From assembly GCF_006334915.2 (NCBI RefSeq), contig NZ_VDMA02000004.1, positions 186,001 to 250,000 on the forward strand: a stretch of DNA of 64,000 nucleotides, in the 5' to 3' direction. The translations under genes and the position numbers were made by a program. The stretch comes from Microbispora catharanthi (GTDB taxonomy: Bacteria; Actinomycetota; Actinomycetes; Streptosporangiales; Streptosporangiaceae). The notes beneath the pieces were generated by a model. The model saw nothing but the letters and a program-made list of their open reading frames with translations. It searched no databases and was not told the DNA's origin. Positions 44,415 to 53,748 of the stretch are shown here, piece by piece (the first letter of the stretch is position 1; every line of letters begins with the position of its first letter).

Positions 44415-45275
44415 ATGAAATTCGCGATCGCCTACTCCACCGCCGACGGGCTCGACCCCGACAGGCTCGTGGCCTATGCCCGCCATGCCGAGGATTGCGG
44501 CTTCGAGGGGCTTTATCTGCCGGAGCACATCGTGCTGTATCCCGGCGCCGCGATCGGTCCCTTCGAGATCCCGCCGGCGCTGCCCTACCCCGATCCGCTC
44601 GACTGCCTGGGCTTCGCCGCGGCGGCCACGCGACGTCTCCTGCTCGGCACGGCCGTGCTGCTGCTGCCGTACCATCACCCGGTGGTCCTGGCCAAGCGCC
44701 TCGCGACCATCGACGTGCTGTCCAGAGGGCGGATGCGGCTGCTGACCGTGGGGCTCGGCACCCTGCCCGGCGAGGCCGAAGCGGCGGGAGTCGACTTCGG
44801 CACCCGTGGACGCCGTGCCGACGAAGCCATCGACGTGCTGCGGCTGCTGTGGGAGGGGGACGAGAAAGGCGTCAGCTTCACCGGCGAGTTCTTCGGCTTC
44901 GACGACGTGTGCAGCTATCCCAAGCCCCATGGCGTCACCCACCTGCCGATCCACGTGGGCGGGTCGAGCCGGGCCGCCGCGCGCCGGGCCGGACGGCGCG
45001 GCGACGGCTACTTCCCGGGTGGCGCGCTCACCCCGGAGGAACGCGCCCTCCAGTGGGAACTGGCCCGCACCGCGGCCGCCGAGGTCGGTCGCGATCCCGA
45101 TGCGCTGGAGTACACGCGCTGGGGGTCGATCGACATGTCCCCCGAACGCGTCGAGACGTACGCCGCGCAGGGCGTGACCCGCATCGTGGTCAGCCCCTCG
45201 TCCACGGAACCGGAGCGGCAGCGGGACGAGATGTCCGCGTTCGCCGAGCGGTTCGCCCTCCCCCGTATCGGCTGA
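44415..45275 (+). CDS. LLM class F420-dependent oxidoreductase
   Basis: A 286-residue luciferase-like TIM-barrel enzyme. Visible marks are FAIAYSTADGLDPDRLV at the start, GFEGLYLPEHI, TRRLLLGTAVLLLPYHHPVVLAKRLATID and the IHVGGSSRAAARRAGRRGDG segment. Members use FMN or F420; the actinomycete setting favours F420. GAGGAGC precedes ATG 44415. The substrate cannot be inferred. Confidence 0.87.
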   Translation: MKFAIAYSTADGLDPDRLVAYARHAEDCGFEGLYLPEHIVLYPGAAIGPFEIPPALPYPDPLDCLGFAAAATRRLLLGTAVLLLPYHHPVVLAKRLATIDVLSRGRMRLLTVGLGTLPGEAEAAGVDFGTRGRRADEAIDVLRLLWEGDEKGVSFTGEFFGFDDVCSYPKPHGVTHLPIHVGGSSRAAARRAGRRGDGYFPGGALTPEERALQWELARTAAAEVGRDPDALEYTRWGSIDMSPERVETYAAQGVTRIVVSPSSTEPERQRDEMSAFAERFALPRIG

Positions 45276-45359
45276 CGACTGGCTCGCGCGATGTCCGGCA
45301 TCACTCGCGCGTGACGCGGCGCTCGCGGCCACCTGCGTGAGGAACGGTACATTGCGCGC

Positions 45360-45719
45360 ATGTCCTCCACTTCGCGGCCTGACGATCGCCTCGCGTCCGT
45401 GTTCCGGTTCGCCACCGAGTTGGTCGCCTGGATCGCGACCCCGTGGGCCGTCGCCTCGCGGTCCGTGCCGCTGGCGGTGCTGTCGGTCGTAGTGCTGATC
45501 GGGCTGCCGACGCTGTTGTCCACGCCGGGGGACAAACGGAACGTGATCGTCGCGGTGCCCGGGCCGGTGACCATCGCGCTGGTCCTTGTGCAGCTCGCGG
45601 CGGCGGTGGTGGCGGCGTGGGTCGCCTGGCCCGCGTTCGCCGCTGTGCCGGTGACCGTGCTGGCCGCGATCACCGTGGTGCTCGAACTGCCCCGCTGGCG
45701 GTGGCTCGCCTCCCGGTAA
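45360..45719 (+). CDS. Small membrane protein, DUF2568/YrdB-like
   Basis: A 119-residue protein with about four TM segments. It opens with a FRFATELVAWIATPWAVA helix and has PGDKRNVIVAVPGP in a loop, features that fit the YrdB-like DUF2568 group. No enzymatic motif is visible, and its ribosome site is weak. It is convergent with the MFS gene. The function is unknown. Confidence 0.65.
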   Translation: MSSTSRPDDRLASVFRFATELVAWIATPWAVASRSVPLAVLSVVVLIGLPTLLSTPGDKRNVIVAVPGPVTIALVLVQLAAAVVAAWVAWPAFAAVPVTVLAAITVVLELPRWRWLASR

Positions 45720-45798
45720 GGCGTGCTGCCGGAGGCGTACTCGCTCTCCAGGATCGGGAGCGCGGCCCTGGTCGTCCGGACCGCCGCGTGCGGGCCGG

Positions 45799-47247
45799 TC
45801 AGGCGTGCGCGGGGTCGCGTCGTGTGCGCAGGAAGGCCGCGGCGAGGAGGACGCCGAGCAGGACGAGGACGGCGTTGACGGCGATGGCGGCGGTGACACC
45901 GTGCAGGATCGCCCCGGCGGACGCCATGCCCCCGGCCGTGGCGGTGGCGATCGCGGACATGATCGGGGTCCCCATGGTGATGCCGACCTGCTGGGACATC
46001 GAAGCCAGGCCGGTGGCCAGGCCCTGCTCGTGGTCGGGGAGGCCGGTGGTGGCGGTGACCATGAAGCCGACGATGACGAGCATGTTGCCCACGCCGCCCA
46101 GGAAGGTGGCGGGCAGCAGCAGCCCCATCGAGGTCGGCGTGTCGCCCAGGAAGATCAGGACGGCGGTGAAGACAGCCTGGAGCAGCCCGCCGCCGATCAG
46201 GACGGCCGCTGTGGAGGTGCGGGCGATCGCCTTCGGAGCGAGCATGCCGCCGGTCACGGTCCCGGCTCCCAGGACGCCGAAGGAGAGCCCGGCGGCGAGG
46301 GCCGAGAAACCGAGAGTCTTCTGCATGTACAGGGTGAGCAGGTACACCAGGGACGTCTCGGTGACGAAGGCGAGCAGCCCGAGCACGTTGCCCCAGGCCA
46401 CGGTGCGCTTGCGCAGTACGCGCACCGGGACCAGGGGCTGGGCGGCCCTGCGCTCGACGAGATAGAAGACGACCAGCAGGACCGCCCCTGCCAGCAGGCC
46501 TGTCAGGGCGAGGGGCTCGCTCCAGCCGTGTTCGCCGGCGCGCGTCAGGCCGTAAACGACGCCGAGCAGTCCGAGGGTGACCGACAGCGCGCCGGGCAGA
46601 TCGACCTTGGGACGGGCGGCGGGGCGCGACTCGGCGATGACGGCGGGGGCGACGAGGAGCACGGCCAGGGCGACGGGGACGTTGATGAGGAAGGCCCAGC
46701 GCCAGGACAGCAGGTCGGTGAGCACGCCGCCGAGGACCGCGCCGGCGGTGAACCCGGCGGACATGAGCGCACCGTTGAGGCCCAGGGCCTTCTGGCGCAG
46801 GGGGCCTTCGGGGAAGGACGTGGTGAGCAGGGCGAGCCCGGCCGGGGTGGCGGCGGCGGTGGCGAGCCCTTGGGCGATGCGGGCGACGATGAGGACCGCG
46901 GGGCTTGGGGCGAGCCCGCCCGCGAGCGAGGCCGCGCCCAGGAGCGCGAGGCTGCCGAGGAAGATGCGCTTGCGGCCGATCAAGTCGCCGATGCGGCCGA
47001 AGAAGAGAGTGAAGCCGGCCGCGCACAGAGCGAAGGCGGTGGCGATCCACTGCAGATCGGCCAAGAGAAACCCGAGGTCGTCGCCGATCGCGGGCAGTGC
47101 CACGTTCAGGATCGAGAAGTCGACGGCCAGCATGAACTGGGCGACCAGCAGCACCGCGAGGATGACCTTCAGACGGCCGGTCAGGCGCCGCGGTGGCGCC
47201 TCGTGAGCGGCGGCCGCGGCCACCTGCAGCGATTTCGTGGTGGACAT
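45799..47247 (-). CDS. MFS transporter, DHA2-like drug exporter
   Basis: A 482-residue major facilitator with 14 likely TM helices. The first helix carries FMLAVDFSILNVALPAIG, followed by FGRIGDLIGRKRIFLGS (motif A) and VARIAQGLATAAATPAGLAL (motif B/C region), typical of EmrB/QacA-like drug:H+ antiporters. It is divergent from the TetR gene across an operator. AGGGACGTCCCT, a 12-base palindrome just before the ATG (47251-47262), covers its ribosome site. Export of a toxic compound sensed by the TetR is likely. Confidence 0.88.
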   Translation of the reverse strand: MSTTKSLQVAAAAAHEAPPRRLTGRLKVILAVLLVAQFMLAVDFSILNVALPAIGDDLGFLLADLQWIATAFALCAAGFTLFFGRIGDLIGRKRIFLGSLALLGAASLAGGLAPSPAVLIVARIAQGLATAAATPAGLALLTTSFPEGPLRQKALGLNGALMSAGFTAGAVLGGVLTDLLSWRWAFLINVPVALAVLLVAPAVIAESRPAARPKVDLPGALSVTLGLLGVVYGLTRAGEHGWSEPLALTGLLAGAVLLVVFYLVERRAAQPLVPVRVLRKRTVAWGNVLGLLAFVTETSLVYLLTLYMQKTLGFSALAAGLSFGVLGAGTVTGGMLAPKAIARTSTAAVLIGGGLLQAVFTAVLIFLGDTPTSMGLLLPATFLGGVGNMLVIVGFMVTATTGLPDHEQGLATGLASMSQQVGITMGTPIMSAIATATAGGMASAGAILHGVTAAIAVNAVLVLLGVLLAAAFLRTRRDPAHA

Positions 47248-47284
47248 GACAGGGACGTCCCTTCGGGCATGGAGTAGTGCGGTC

Positions 47285-47308
47285 TTAACGGTTCTCTTGT
47301 CCCGTTAA
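47285..47308. promoter_or_regulatory. Operator between MFS and TetR genes
   Basis: TTAACGG (47285-47291) and CCGTTAA (47302-47308) form a perfect inverted repeat with a 10-base spacer, upstream of the MFS gene. A second perfect dyad, GGAAC-TCTG-GTTCC (47345-47358), lies nearer the TetR gene. One or both should be the repressor's binding sites. Confidence 0.6.
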
Positions 47309-47386
47309 ACTGATGAGGACACTAGCACTCCATGCCGCCTTAAGGGAACTCTGGTTCCGATAGTGGCCTTGTGGGAAGGAGCCGTC

Positions 47387-47992
47387 ATGGCAGCCACTCC
47401 ACCGCCCGGTGCCGTCCGTCCAGGTGGACGCACCGCTCGCGTCCGCGAGGCCGTCCTCGAAGCCGCCGCCGACACGCTGGCCGAAAGGGGCTTCGACGGG
47501 CTCGACCTCGGCGAGATCGCGCGTATCGCGGGAGTCGGGAAGACCACCCTCTATCGCCGCTGGGGCACGCCCGGCGCGCTCGCCGCCGACCTTCTCCAGG
47601 ACATGGCCGAACGCTCCCTGCCCCGGTCGCGCAACGGCGACATCGACCGGGATCTGCGCGACAACGCCCGCCTGGTCCTCAAAACCCTCACCGATCCCCG
47701 CCAGGGGCGGCTGTTCAAGGCGCTGATCGCCGCCTCGCTCTGCAACGACCAGGCGGCGCAGGCGTTGCGCCGCTTCTACGCCGTACGCATCGACGAATGG
47801 GCCGGCTGCGTCACCGACGCGATCGAACGAGGCGAACTGCCCTCCGGCATCGACCCGCGCCGGGTGATCGCCGCCGTCTCCGCGCCTCTGTACTACGCCC
47901 TGCTCAACACCGGGGAACCTCTGGACGAGACCGCGGCGGATCGGGCCGCGGCGGCGGCGCTGGCGGCGGCCCGCGCCGGTGCCCTCACCTGA
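47387..47992 (+). CDS. TetR family transcriptional regulator
   Basis: A 201-residue repressor with a TetR helix-turn-helix (ARVREAVLEAAADTLAERGF, LGEIARIAGVGKTTLYRRWG) and a C-terminal ligand domain of the TetR_C_11-like type. GGGAAGGAG precedes ATG 47387; an in-frame GTG at 47363 is less likely. It is divergent from the MFS exporter, the usual arrangement for a drug-responsive repressor and its pump. Confidence 0.88.
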   Translation: MAATPPPGAVRPGGRTARVREAVLEAAADTLAERGFDGLDLGEIARIAGVGKTTLYRRWGTPGALAADLLQDMAERSLPRSRNGDIDRDLRDNARLVLKTLTDPRQGRLFKALIAASLCNDQAAQALRRFYAVRIDEWAGCVTDAIERGELPSGIDPRRVIAAVSAPLYYALLNTGEPLDETAADRAAAAALAAARAGALT

Positions 47993-48250
47993 CGCCTGCC
48001 GGCGAGAGACGACAGCCCGCCGTTGGCGCTGTGCGACGCCGACTGCCGCCGGCACCGCGCGGCCCAGGTTTCCACGCCGGTGCTCGCGCGAACGCCGCAG
48101 ATCACGCTCTCCACAGGAGAGGTCCCATCGGCGTCGGTCGCCGGTTCCGCGACACTAGGTCCTCGACGAGTACCCGATTCGGCGTCCGCGCGGCCCAGGC
48201 CCGAGATAGGTCGCGCAGCCGACGAAGACCGAACGCCGCAGGAGACAACC

Positions 48251-48850
48251 GTGAGCCTCGAGGCACAGCGCGCCCACATCCTCACCGGGCAGATGTACAA
48301 CGACCTGACCGACGAACTGGTCGCCGCCCGACAGCGCGCCGTGCTGCTCACCAACGCCTACAACGACAGCTTCGGCGCTCCCCAGGCCCAGCGTGAGGCG
48401 CTCCTACGTGACCTGCTCGACCACGTCGGCCCCGGTGCGCACTTCGAGCCCACCTTCCGGTGCGAGTTCGGCTACAACATCAGCGTCGGCGCCGGCTTCT
48501 ACGCCAACTTCGACGCCGTCATGCTCGACGGCGCACGAATCACGATCGGCGACAACGTTCTGCTCGGGCCGCGCGTGAGCATCTACACCTCCAACCACGC
48601 CATCGATCCTGACGAGCGCGTCGCCGGGGCCTGCTACGCCAGGCCCGTGACCATCGGCGACAGCGTGTGGATTGGAGGCGGGGTCACCATCAACCCCGGC
48701 GTGACCATCGGCGACGGCGCGATCGTCGGCTCCGGGGCCGTCGTGACCCGAGACGTCCCCGCACGCGTCGTCGCCGCCGGTAACCCCGCCCGGGTCCTGC
48801 GCGAGATCACCGAGCGGGATGCCACCGGCTGGCGCCCCGACGCCCTGTAG
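48251..48850 (+). CDS. Hexapeptide sugar O-acetyltransferase (Maa/LacA-like)
   Basis: A 199-residue left-handed beta-helix acetyltransferase. The N-terminal helical cap matches the Mac family (QRAHILTGQMYNDLTDELVAARQRA). The catalytic His lies in SNHAIDPDERVAG, and hexapeptide repeats run through VTIGDSVWIGGGVTINPGV and VTIGDGAIVGSGAVVTRDV. It acetylates a sugar hydroxyl from acetyl-CoA. CAGGAGACA precedes GTG 48251; the open frame extends upstream, but without a ribosome site. Confidence 0.88.
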   Translation: MSLEAQRAHILTGQMYNDLTDELVAARQRAVLLTNAYNDSFGAPQAQREALLRDLLDHVGPGAHFEPTFRCEFGYNISVGAGFYANFDAVMLDGARITIGDNVLLGPRVSIYTSNHAIDPDERVAGACYARPVTIGDSVWIGGGVTINPGVTIGDGAIVGSGAVVTRDVPARVVAAGNPARVLREITERDATGWRPDAL

Positions 48851-49561
48851 ACGCTGGATCCTCCATCGGGTGTGGTCTGAAGCCGTTGCCGTCATTGAAA
48901 AAGTGAGTTCCATATAGCTGGGGACGGCCGGAATTCACTCGCACTCGATTCGCAAGATATGCGAGGCGGGCGGGTTTCGTCTTCTTTCGAGCAGCGGCAT
49001 CCGAAAGCGCCGCATGGAATTCGCGCTGCGTCTCAGGCGAGGCGTCGGCGTGCTGGGCGAGTAGCCACGCCGCGAGCGTCCTATCCTCTCTGACCTGGGA
49101 CGACAGCGGCCATCCTCAATGCCGGCCACCGGCCGCAGCCATGCTGGTTGTCCCGATCGAGGTTCCTCCTTCGGGCGGCTTTCTGCCGGCTGGTCAGAGC
49201 CGTGCAATGGATCCCGGGAATGCACGCGATCAACGTTGACCGGGAGGTCGGATTTCAGTGCCGCTCCCCTAGTTGCAAACTGCTCCGCCGACTGTTGGTG
49301 CGGCGATCGCAGCCGAATCGTCTGCCGGTTCGCATTCGGTTGCGCCGGAAGAGACACCGGCCCATTCCCTGCCTCGCCGCAACCGGCCCGTCCGCTGCGG
49401 AGCAAGCGGCAACAGCAGCGGCGGTTGGGGCGGGGATCGGCCGGGTGGTTGCGCAGACCGTGGAGCGCAGGCCATCATCGAGGCATGATCTCCAACCGAA
49501 AGGGCGGCGACGCCCACGCGCGTTGACCGCGCCCACGCGGCGCTATGTCGCCGCTGAACCT
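48851..49561. other. Gene-free or decayed region
   Basis: About 700 bases between the acetyltransferase and the DUF6745 gene. Several overlapping frames are open on both strands, but none has a ribosome site, family motif or sensible composition. The frame of the downstream gene stays open back to 49148, so an unrecognised upstream start is possible. I see no RNA gene or clear repeat. Confidence 0.5.
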
Positions 49562-50389
49562 GTGGCCGACGTCCGGAGCAAGAGCGCTCACGACCGGTGG
49601 CAGGAAGCTGTCAAGATCCGACAGGAGTGGCTGGACCACGGTCTGTCCACGCAGCCGGCCGACCGGCGGACCGTCGAACACAGCCTGACCGTGATCTACG
49701 CGAGGATCTCTCGCCCGAAGCCCCGTTTCGAATGGGTCGACTCACCGGACAAGGCGATCCCGCTTGTCGCCGGTCTGCCCACCCTCGACCATCTCTACGG
49801 GTGGATCCGGGATCCTCGTCCGCACGGGACACCGCCATTGGCCAGTGATCTGGCCATGCTCGAGTCCCAGTTGCGCGGCGCGCTCAGCGCGGGTGTCTCC
49901 CACGCCGACCCTGAGCTGTCCCCGACGCGGAGGGGTAAACGGGGTGAGCCTTGGCCCGAACTGCCACCGCTGAAGGCACTCGACGCCGGCGTTCCACTGG
50001 GTGTGGTGCTGCACCAAGGCATCCGCACCGCACTGCACCGGAGCCTCGCGCACGGATACCGCATGCCGATTCGTAACGCGCTGGCCGGCAGCGGGCCCCT
50101 ACCGGCGTGTTGGTACGGGCAGCAGGACGCGGCGTGGGTCGCTTACTACGACGCCCTGCACCGGCTCGGACTGGCCTCCTACGGGCCGGACGAACTCGAG
50201 CACCTCGGCCACTGGGCCGCACTGGTTCGCTCCTGCGGCTGGTGGTGGCCCGGCGAGGATGTGTGCATCGTGGTGGATCGGCCCGAACTGGTCCGCACCG
50301 AACCAGTTCCCGGAACCTGGCACGACGAGGTCCGGCTCCGGCGCGACGGTGTCCGCTACCGCGACGGCTGGCACCCGCTGCCGGCATGA
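49562..50389 (+). CDS. DUF6745 domain protein
   Basis: A protein of about 275 residues with the DUF6745 pattern: HGLSTQPADRRTVEHSLTVIY early, FEWVDSPDKAI, a central LHQGIRTALHRSL, CWYGQQDAAWVAYYDALH, then SCGWWWPGEDVCIVVDRP and a C-terminal RYRDGWHPLPA. Relatives often sit with leucine-rich-repeat or WGR proteins; none is nearby. The start is uncertain: GTG 49562 fits where homology should begin, while TTG 49523 and upstream codons are open too, none with a good ribosome site. The function of the family is not known to me. Confidence 0.75.
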   Translation: MADVRSKSAHDRWQEAVKIRQEWLDHGLSTQPADRRTVEHSLTVIYARISRPKPRFEWVDSPDKAIPLVAGLPTLDHLYGWIRDPRPHGTPPLASDLAMLESQLRGALSAGVSHADPELSPTRRGKRGEPWPELPPLKALDAGVPLGVVLHQGIRTALHRSLAHGYRMPIRNALAGSGPLPACWYGQQDAAWVAYYDALHRLGLASYGPDELEHLGHWAALVRSCGWWWPGEDVCIVVDRPELVRTEPVPGTWHDEVRLRRDGVRYRDGWHPLPA

Positions 50390-50544
50390 CCCACGGGTCG
50401 GCCGGGACGAGGCAGATCGTCTCGTCCCGGCCCCCCGAGGACACCTCGTCCGCTGCGCTCGTCACGACCTTCCCGGTCGTCTACGCGCTTGTGCGGCCTG
50501 GTCACTCGGAGGGCAGGAGAGCCGGGGGGGGGCCGGTCGATCGG

Positions 50545-50787
50545 TCAGAAATACCGGCCGCAGGGGACCTGGCCCCATTCGTAGGTCCAGCAGAGCTCCA
50601 CCGTATAGGGGCGCCCGTCCTCGTAATGGACCTGGTACAGGCCCGCGTCTCCGAGTTCGTCCTGGTAGGACCACCACGGGGGCTGCGCGTGGGCGGGAGC
50701 GGCGGCAGTGGCGCTGATCAGGGCGGCGGTGACCACGCCGAACAGCATGGCTGCCATCCGCTTGCCCGTCCTGGAAAATCGCGACAT
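50545..50787 (-). CDS. Small secreted protein, unknown function
   Basis: An 80-residue exported protein: basic lead MSRFSRTGKR, a hydrophobic core (MLFGVVTAALISATAAAPA) and a likely cleavage after AHA, leaving about 50 residues rich in Tyr, Trp and Glu with two Cys (ELCWTYEWGQVPCGRYF) that may form a disulphide. Start 50787 follows GGAG. It sits just downstream of the 447-residue membrane protein gene on the same strand. I do not recognise the family. Confidence 0.7.
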   Translation of the reverse strand: MSRFSRTGKRMAAMLFGVVTAALISATAAAPAHAQPPWWSYQDELGDAGLYQVHYEDGRPYTVELCWTYEWGQVPCGRYF

Positions 50788-50827
50788 CGATGACTCCGAT
50801 CTCGTTCCGTTGGGACCGGGGCACAGT

Positions 50828-52171
50828 TCACAGTCGCGGGCTTGGAGTCGAGTTGGATCCGACTGCAGGCGTTGCGAGGCGCCGGTGCCGCTCACACCAG
50901 AGCAGGGCGGCCGAGATCAGGCAGGCGGCGGTGAACCACAACGGGGAGACGGTCGTCGGCCTCGAGAAGGTCGTGATCATCCCGTACAGGTCATCCGGCC
51001 GGGTGAGAACCCAACCGGCGGGAAGGCCGAGGCCGTCCCGGTCCGCCAGGGTCACGGCGGCGAGCCCGCCGAGCGCGGTGAGGAACAGGCCGCTCATCGC
51101 CACCCAGAACGCGGCCCGCCGCTGCAGGGCGACGAGCACCAGTACGGCCAAGCCGCCGATGCCAACGAACAGCTCCAAAGCGTGCCAGAACGCCGGAGAT
51201 ACGGCGCCCACCACGTCACCCACGACAGGAGGCAGTCGCTCGATCGACACGTGCGGACTGATCCACGCCGGATGGCGATTGGCCAGCGGCGGAAGGAGCA
51301 GGACCAGGCACGCGGCGAACCGGGCCGCCACCGTAAGTGCGGATCTCCGGTCGGTCGGCGGGACGTATGGCGCGAGCCCGCTGGGCGTGCCGGCGAGTTC
51401 GTGGGCGGACCGGGCCAGCCAGATCACGATCAGCGCGTCGGCGGCCGACGTGGCCTCGTCGTAGACGTCGTGGAAATCACCGGTCCCGCTCAGCGGTATG
51501 CCCCCGATCAGGAGCGCGACCGGCACCAGCACGGAGGCGATGCCGTACCACACAGTCGTCCGATCCCAGCGGCCGTCCCGCCACTGCGCCACGAGCACCA
51601 GCACGGACCACACCAGAGTCCCGGCGCCGGCGAACCCGCCGAGCGCCGTCGCCCGCTCCGCCGCGTGCCAGTCGAGCACGTCGAACACCTCGGTCGCCGC
51701 CAGGCTCACCTGGGCCAGCAGGCCGGCGGCCAGGGCGAGATCGGCGTGACGTACGTCGCGGCGCAGCACCGGGTGGAACAGCACGACGACCGCCGACATC
51801 ACCAGCGTGTCGAGCACCACCGCCCACCACGGCCAGATGGGCATGACCGCGTAGAACACCCAGAATGCCACCGCCGCGTACAGAGCCCTTCGCAGCGGGC
51901 GCGTCTCGGGATCGGCCGAGAGGGTCTTCCCGTACGGCAGGCCCCGCAGGCTCTGCCACAGCGCCCAGGCCCACAGTCCGCCCGCCAGGACGAGGGTGAG
52001 CACGTTCGGCCACGTGGCCGTGGCGTCCTCGTCCGCTTCGACGAACAGTGACAGCCGCCACAGGAAACCGACGTCGCCACCGGTCCGCGCGAGCACGGCG
52101 GCGACCACGAGCGCCGCCACATAGCCACCGGTCACGAGCACGGCGGGAAGGACCGACCGATAACGGCGCAC
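50828..52171 (-). CDS. Polytopic membrane protein, unknown function
   Basis: A 447-residue protein with about 11-12 predicted TM helices (for example VLVTGGYVAALVVAAVLA and the WWAVVLDTLVMSAVVVLF region). No transporter or enzyme motif is evident. GTG 52171 is the start used, with a weak ribosome site. It could belong to an actinomycete-only family, perhaps acting with the small secreted protein beside it, but nothing proves that. Confidence 0.7.
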   Translation of the reverse strand: MRRYRSVLPAVLVTGGYVAALVVAAVLARTGGDVGFLWRLSLFVEADEDATATWPNVLTLVLAGGLWAWALWQSLRGLPYGKTLSADPETRPLRRALYAAVAFWVFYAVMPIWPWWAVVLDTLVMSAVVVLFHPVLRRDVRHADLALAAGLLAQVSLAATEVFDVLDWHAAERATALGGFAGAGTLVWSVLVLVAQWRDGRWDRTTVWYGIASVLVPVALLIGGIPLSGTGDFHDVYDEATSAADALIVIWLARSAHELAGTPSGLAPYVPPTDRRSALTVAARFAACLVLLLPPLANRHPAWISPHVSIERLPPVVGDVVGAVSPAFWHALELFVGIGGLAVLVLVALQRRAAFWVAMSGLFLTALGGLAAVTLADRDGLGLPAGWVLTRPDDLYGMITTFSRPTTVSPLWFTAACLISAALLWCERHRRLATPAVGSNSTPSPRL

Positions 52172-52255
52172 GCGTCACATCCAGGAGATCGAGCAGAGGA
52201 GGGGCCGCTCACCCTAGCGATTCCTGATCACGAATTCGATCAACGGTCAAGGCTT

Positions 52256-52277
52256 TGATCACTGTCTTCAGTGATCA
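52256..52277. promoter_or_regulatory. Inverted repeat upstream of membrane-protein gene
   Basis: TGATCACTG-TCTT-CAGTGATCA is a perfect 9-base-arm dyad. A looser TGATC/GATCA pair lies about 30 bases upstream (52224-52241). It could be an operator for the divergent membrane-protein genes, or a hairpin at the start of the 52.3 kb transcript. Confidence 0.45.
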
Positions 52278-52357
52278 GGCCCTTGATTGTCGAGTCGGGG
52301 TGGCCGCGCACCCGGGTTTTCCCGGCCTTACCCGGCGGTGGAGGGCATATTGCCTTT

Positions 52358-53083
52358 GTGACAACGGGCAGGTGTGTGAGGGACCTTCTGGCGGCAGGGA
52401 TCGCCGACGGCATCCTCGTTTGGGGTGCGGTTGGTGCGTGGACAGCCGCTACGGTCGGCAACTACCCCTGGAACGCCTGGGTCCCGATCGCCTACGGAGC
52501 CGGCAAAGGTGTCTTCCTCGGTCTGCTCGCCGGACTCGGTGCCGCCACCGGGCTGACACGGTGGGCGCGGCGCACTCCGAAGTCCATCGCCTTCGTCGGC
52601 GGCCTCGTCGGCGGCTCGATTCTGGGCACGATCAAAGAATTCAACGGCCCACCTGCACCTATGGTCTACTTCATGCCGCCGATGCCGGATGAGCACTGGT
52701 ATTGGTCCACCATGCTCATCCATTGGTCCGGCAAGATCATGGCACCGGCTGTCGTTTGTGCCGTCAGCCTTGTCATGTTCGTCGGCCGCCTTATCCGGGA
52801 ACCGTACCCGGCAAGGCTGTCCGTCGCGACTGACTCGATGCTCGCCCTGGCAGGGGTGGCGCTGCTACTCCTTCCGGAGATCGCGTCAAGCGTCGTCCCC
52901 GAGGTGCAGGGCAACGGGCAGCACGTGAACGAGGGAATCATCGCAGCCCTCTACTGCTGGGCGATAGCCATCCCCGTGATCGCCGTGGGCATCTGGCGCC
53001 TCCTTCGCCGTTCTGCCTCCATCTCAGTACTTCCACCCGGAGATGCCTCCGCTGGAGCGCTTGAGATTCGAACCCCGCGTTGA
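52358..53083 (+). CDS. Membrane protein, unknown function
   Basis: A protein of about 241 residues with five or six TM helices (GIADGILVWGAVGAWTAATVG, GGLVGGSILGTI, MAPAVVCAVSLVMFVGRL, SMLALAGVALLLLPEIA, ALYCWAIAIPVIAVGIW) and a Pro/Met-rich loop (PPAPMVYFMPPMPDEHWYW). GTG 52358 is my choice; GTG 52271 in frame would add 29 residues across the dyad. Codon bias is softer than in the chromosome to the left, perhaps a sign of transfer. No family is recognised. Confidence 0.6.
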   Translation: MTTGRCVRDLLAAGIADGILVWGAVGAWTAATVGNYPWNAWVPIAYGAGKGVFLGLLAGLGAATGLTRWARRTPKSIAFVGGLVGGSILGTIKEFNGPPAPMVYFMPPMPDEHWYWSTMLIHWSGKIMAPAVVCAVSLVMFVGRLIREPYPARLSVATDSMLALAGVALLLLPEIASSVVPEVQGNGQHVNEGIIAALYCWAIAIPVIAVGIWRLLRRSASISVLPPGDASAGALEIRTPR

Positions 53084-53277
53084 TGGATCACAGCCGATCG
53101 ACGCCCTGGGCACATGGCCTCTGAACCGGGGTCAAGTGTTCAGGGGAGTCCAGCCGTGCCCGGTCGCGTCTGGCGGCGTCGCCGTCGCCGGTTGCCGTCC
53201 GTCGCCGTCAGCAAGTAGTGAGTGTTGGTGCACGGCCTTGCCAGGAAATGTCATCGGCTGGGGTTACCGTCGCTGCC

Positions 53278-53748
53278 ATGCCGATACCTGACCTGATCCC
53301 CATTTCCTACGAGCCCGATTTCCACACCGACACCATCGGCACCCATGCTGGAGGCTTGTTCTTCGGAGGGGTGTGCAGGGGATGGCCGGTCGCGGCGTAC
53401 GAAGAGGTAGGGGAGTGGCCCTGGCGTGATGAGCATGGTGAGCCGATGCCGGGGCCATGGTTCGCGATCCTTCATCTGTTCGACCACGATGGCCGGCACC
53501 TCAGCTCTGAGATCGGCCCATTCGCGGACGGCGCCGAGGCAGATCAGGCGTTGCAACGGATGCTGGCCTGCTTGCAGGACGTCGAGTATGGGGACATTGC
53601 CGTTCGTCTCTTCCGTGTGGATGCCCACGACTGCGTGTTCGGTCTCATAGACGAGACGGATAGAGCCGAAGACGGCGACGGCTATGTCGAGTACTACCCC
53701 AACCAGATCGGGTTCTACGAGCCCTGGGATGGCTCCTACGACACCTGA
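53278..53748 (+). CDS. Hypothetical protein ending PWDGSYDT
   Basis: A 156-residue soluble acidic protein: IPISYEPDFHTDTIGTHAGGLFF at the start, a HLFDHDGRHLSSEIGPF core, EYGDIAVRLFRVDAHDCVFGLI and a C-terminal FYEPWDGSYDT. I recall similar actinomycete proteins carrying the label formate hydrogenlyase regulatory protein HycA, but no formate metabolism is nearby and I would not trust that name. ATG 53278 is used. Confidence 0.65.
   Translation: MPIPDLIPISYEPDFHTDTIGTHAGGLFFGGVCRGWPVAAYEEVGEWPWRDEHGEPMPGPWFAILHLFDHDGRHLSSEIGPFADGAEADQALQRMLACLQDVEYGDIAVRLFRVDAHDCVFGLIDETDRAEDGDGYVEYYPNQIGFYEPWDGSYDT

Noticed and set aside
48935..49405. 156-codon minus-strand gene
   Set aside because: No start signal, no motif and random-looking composition in a gene-free stretch.
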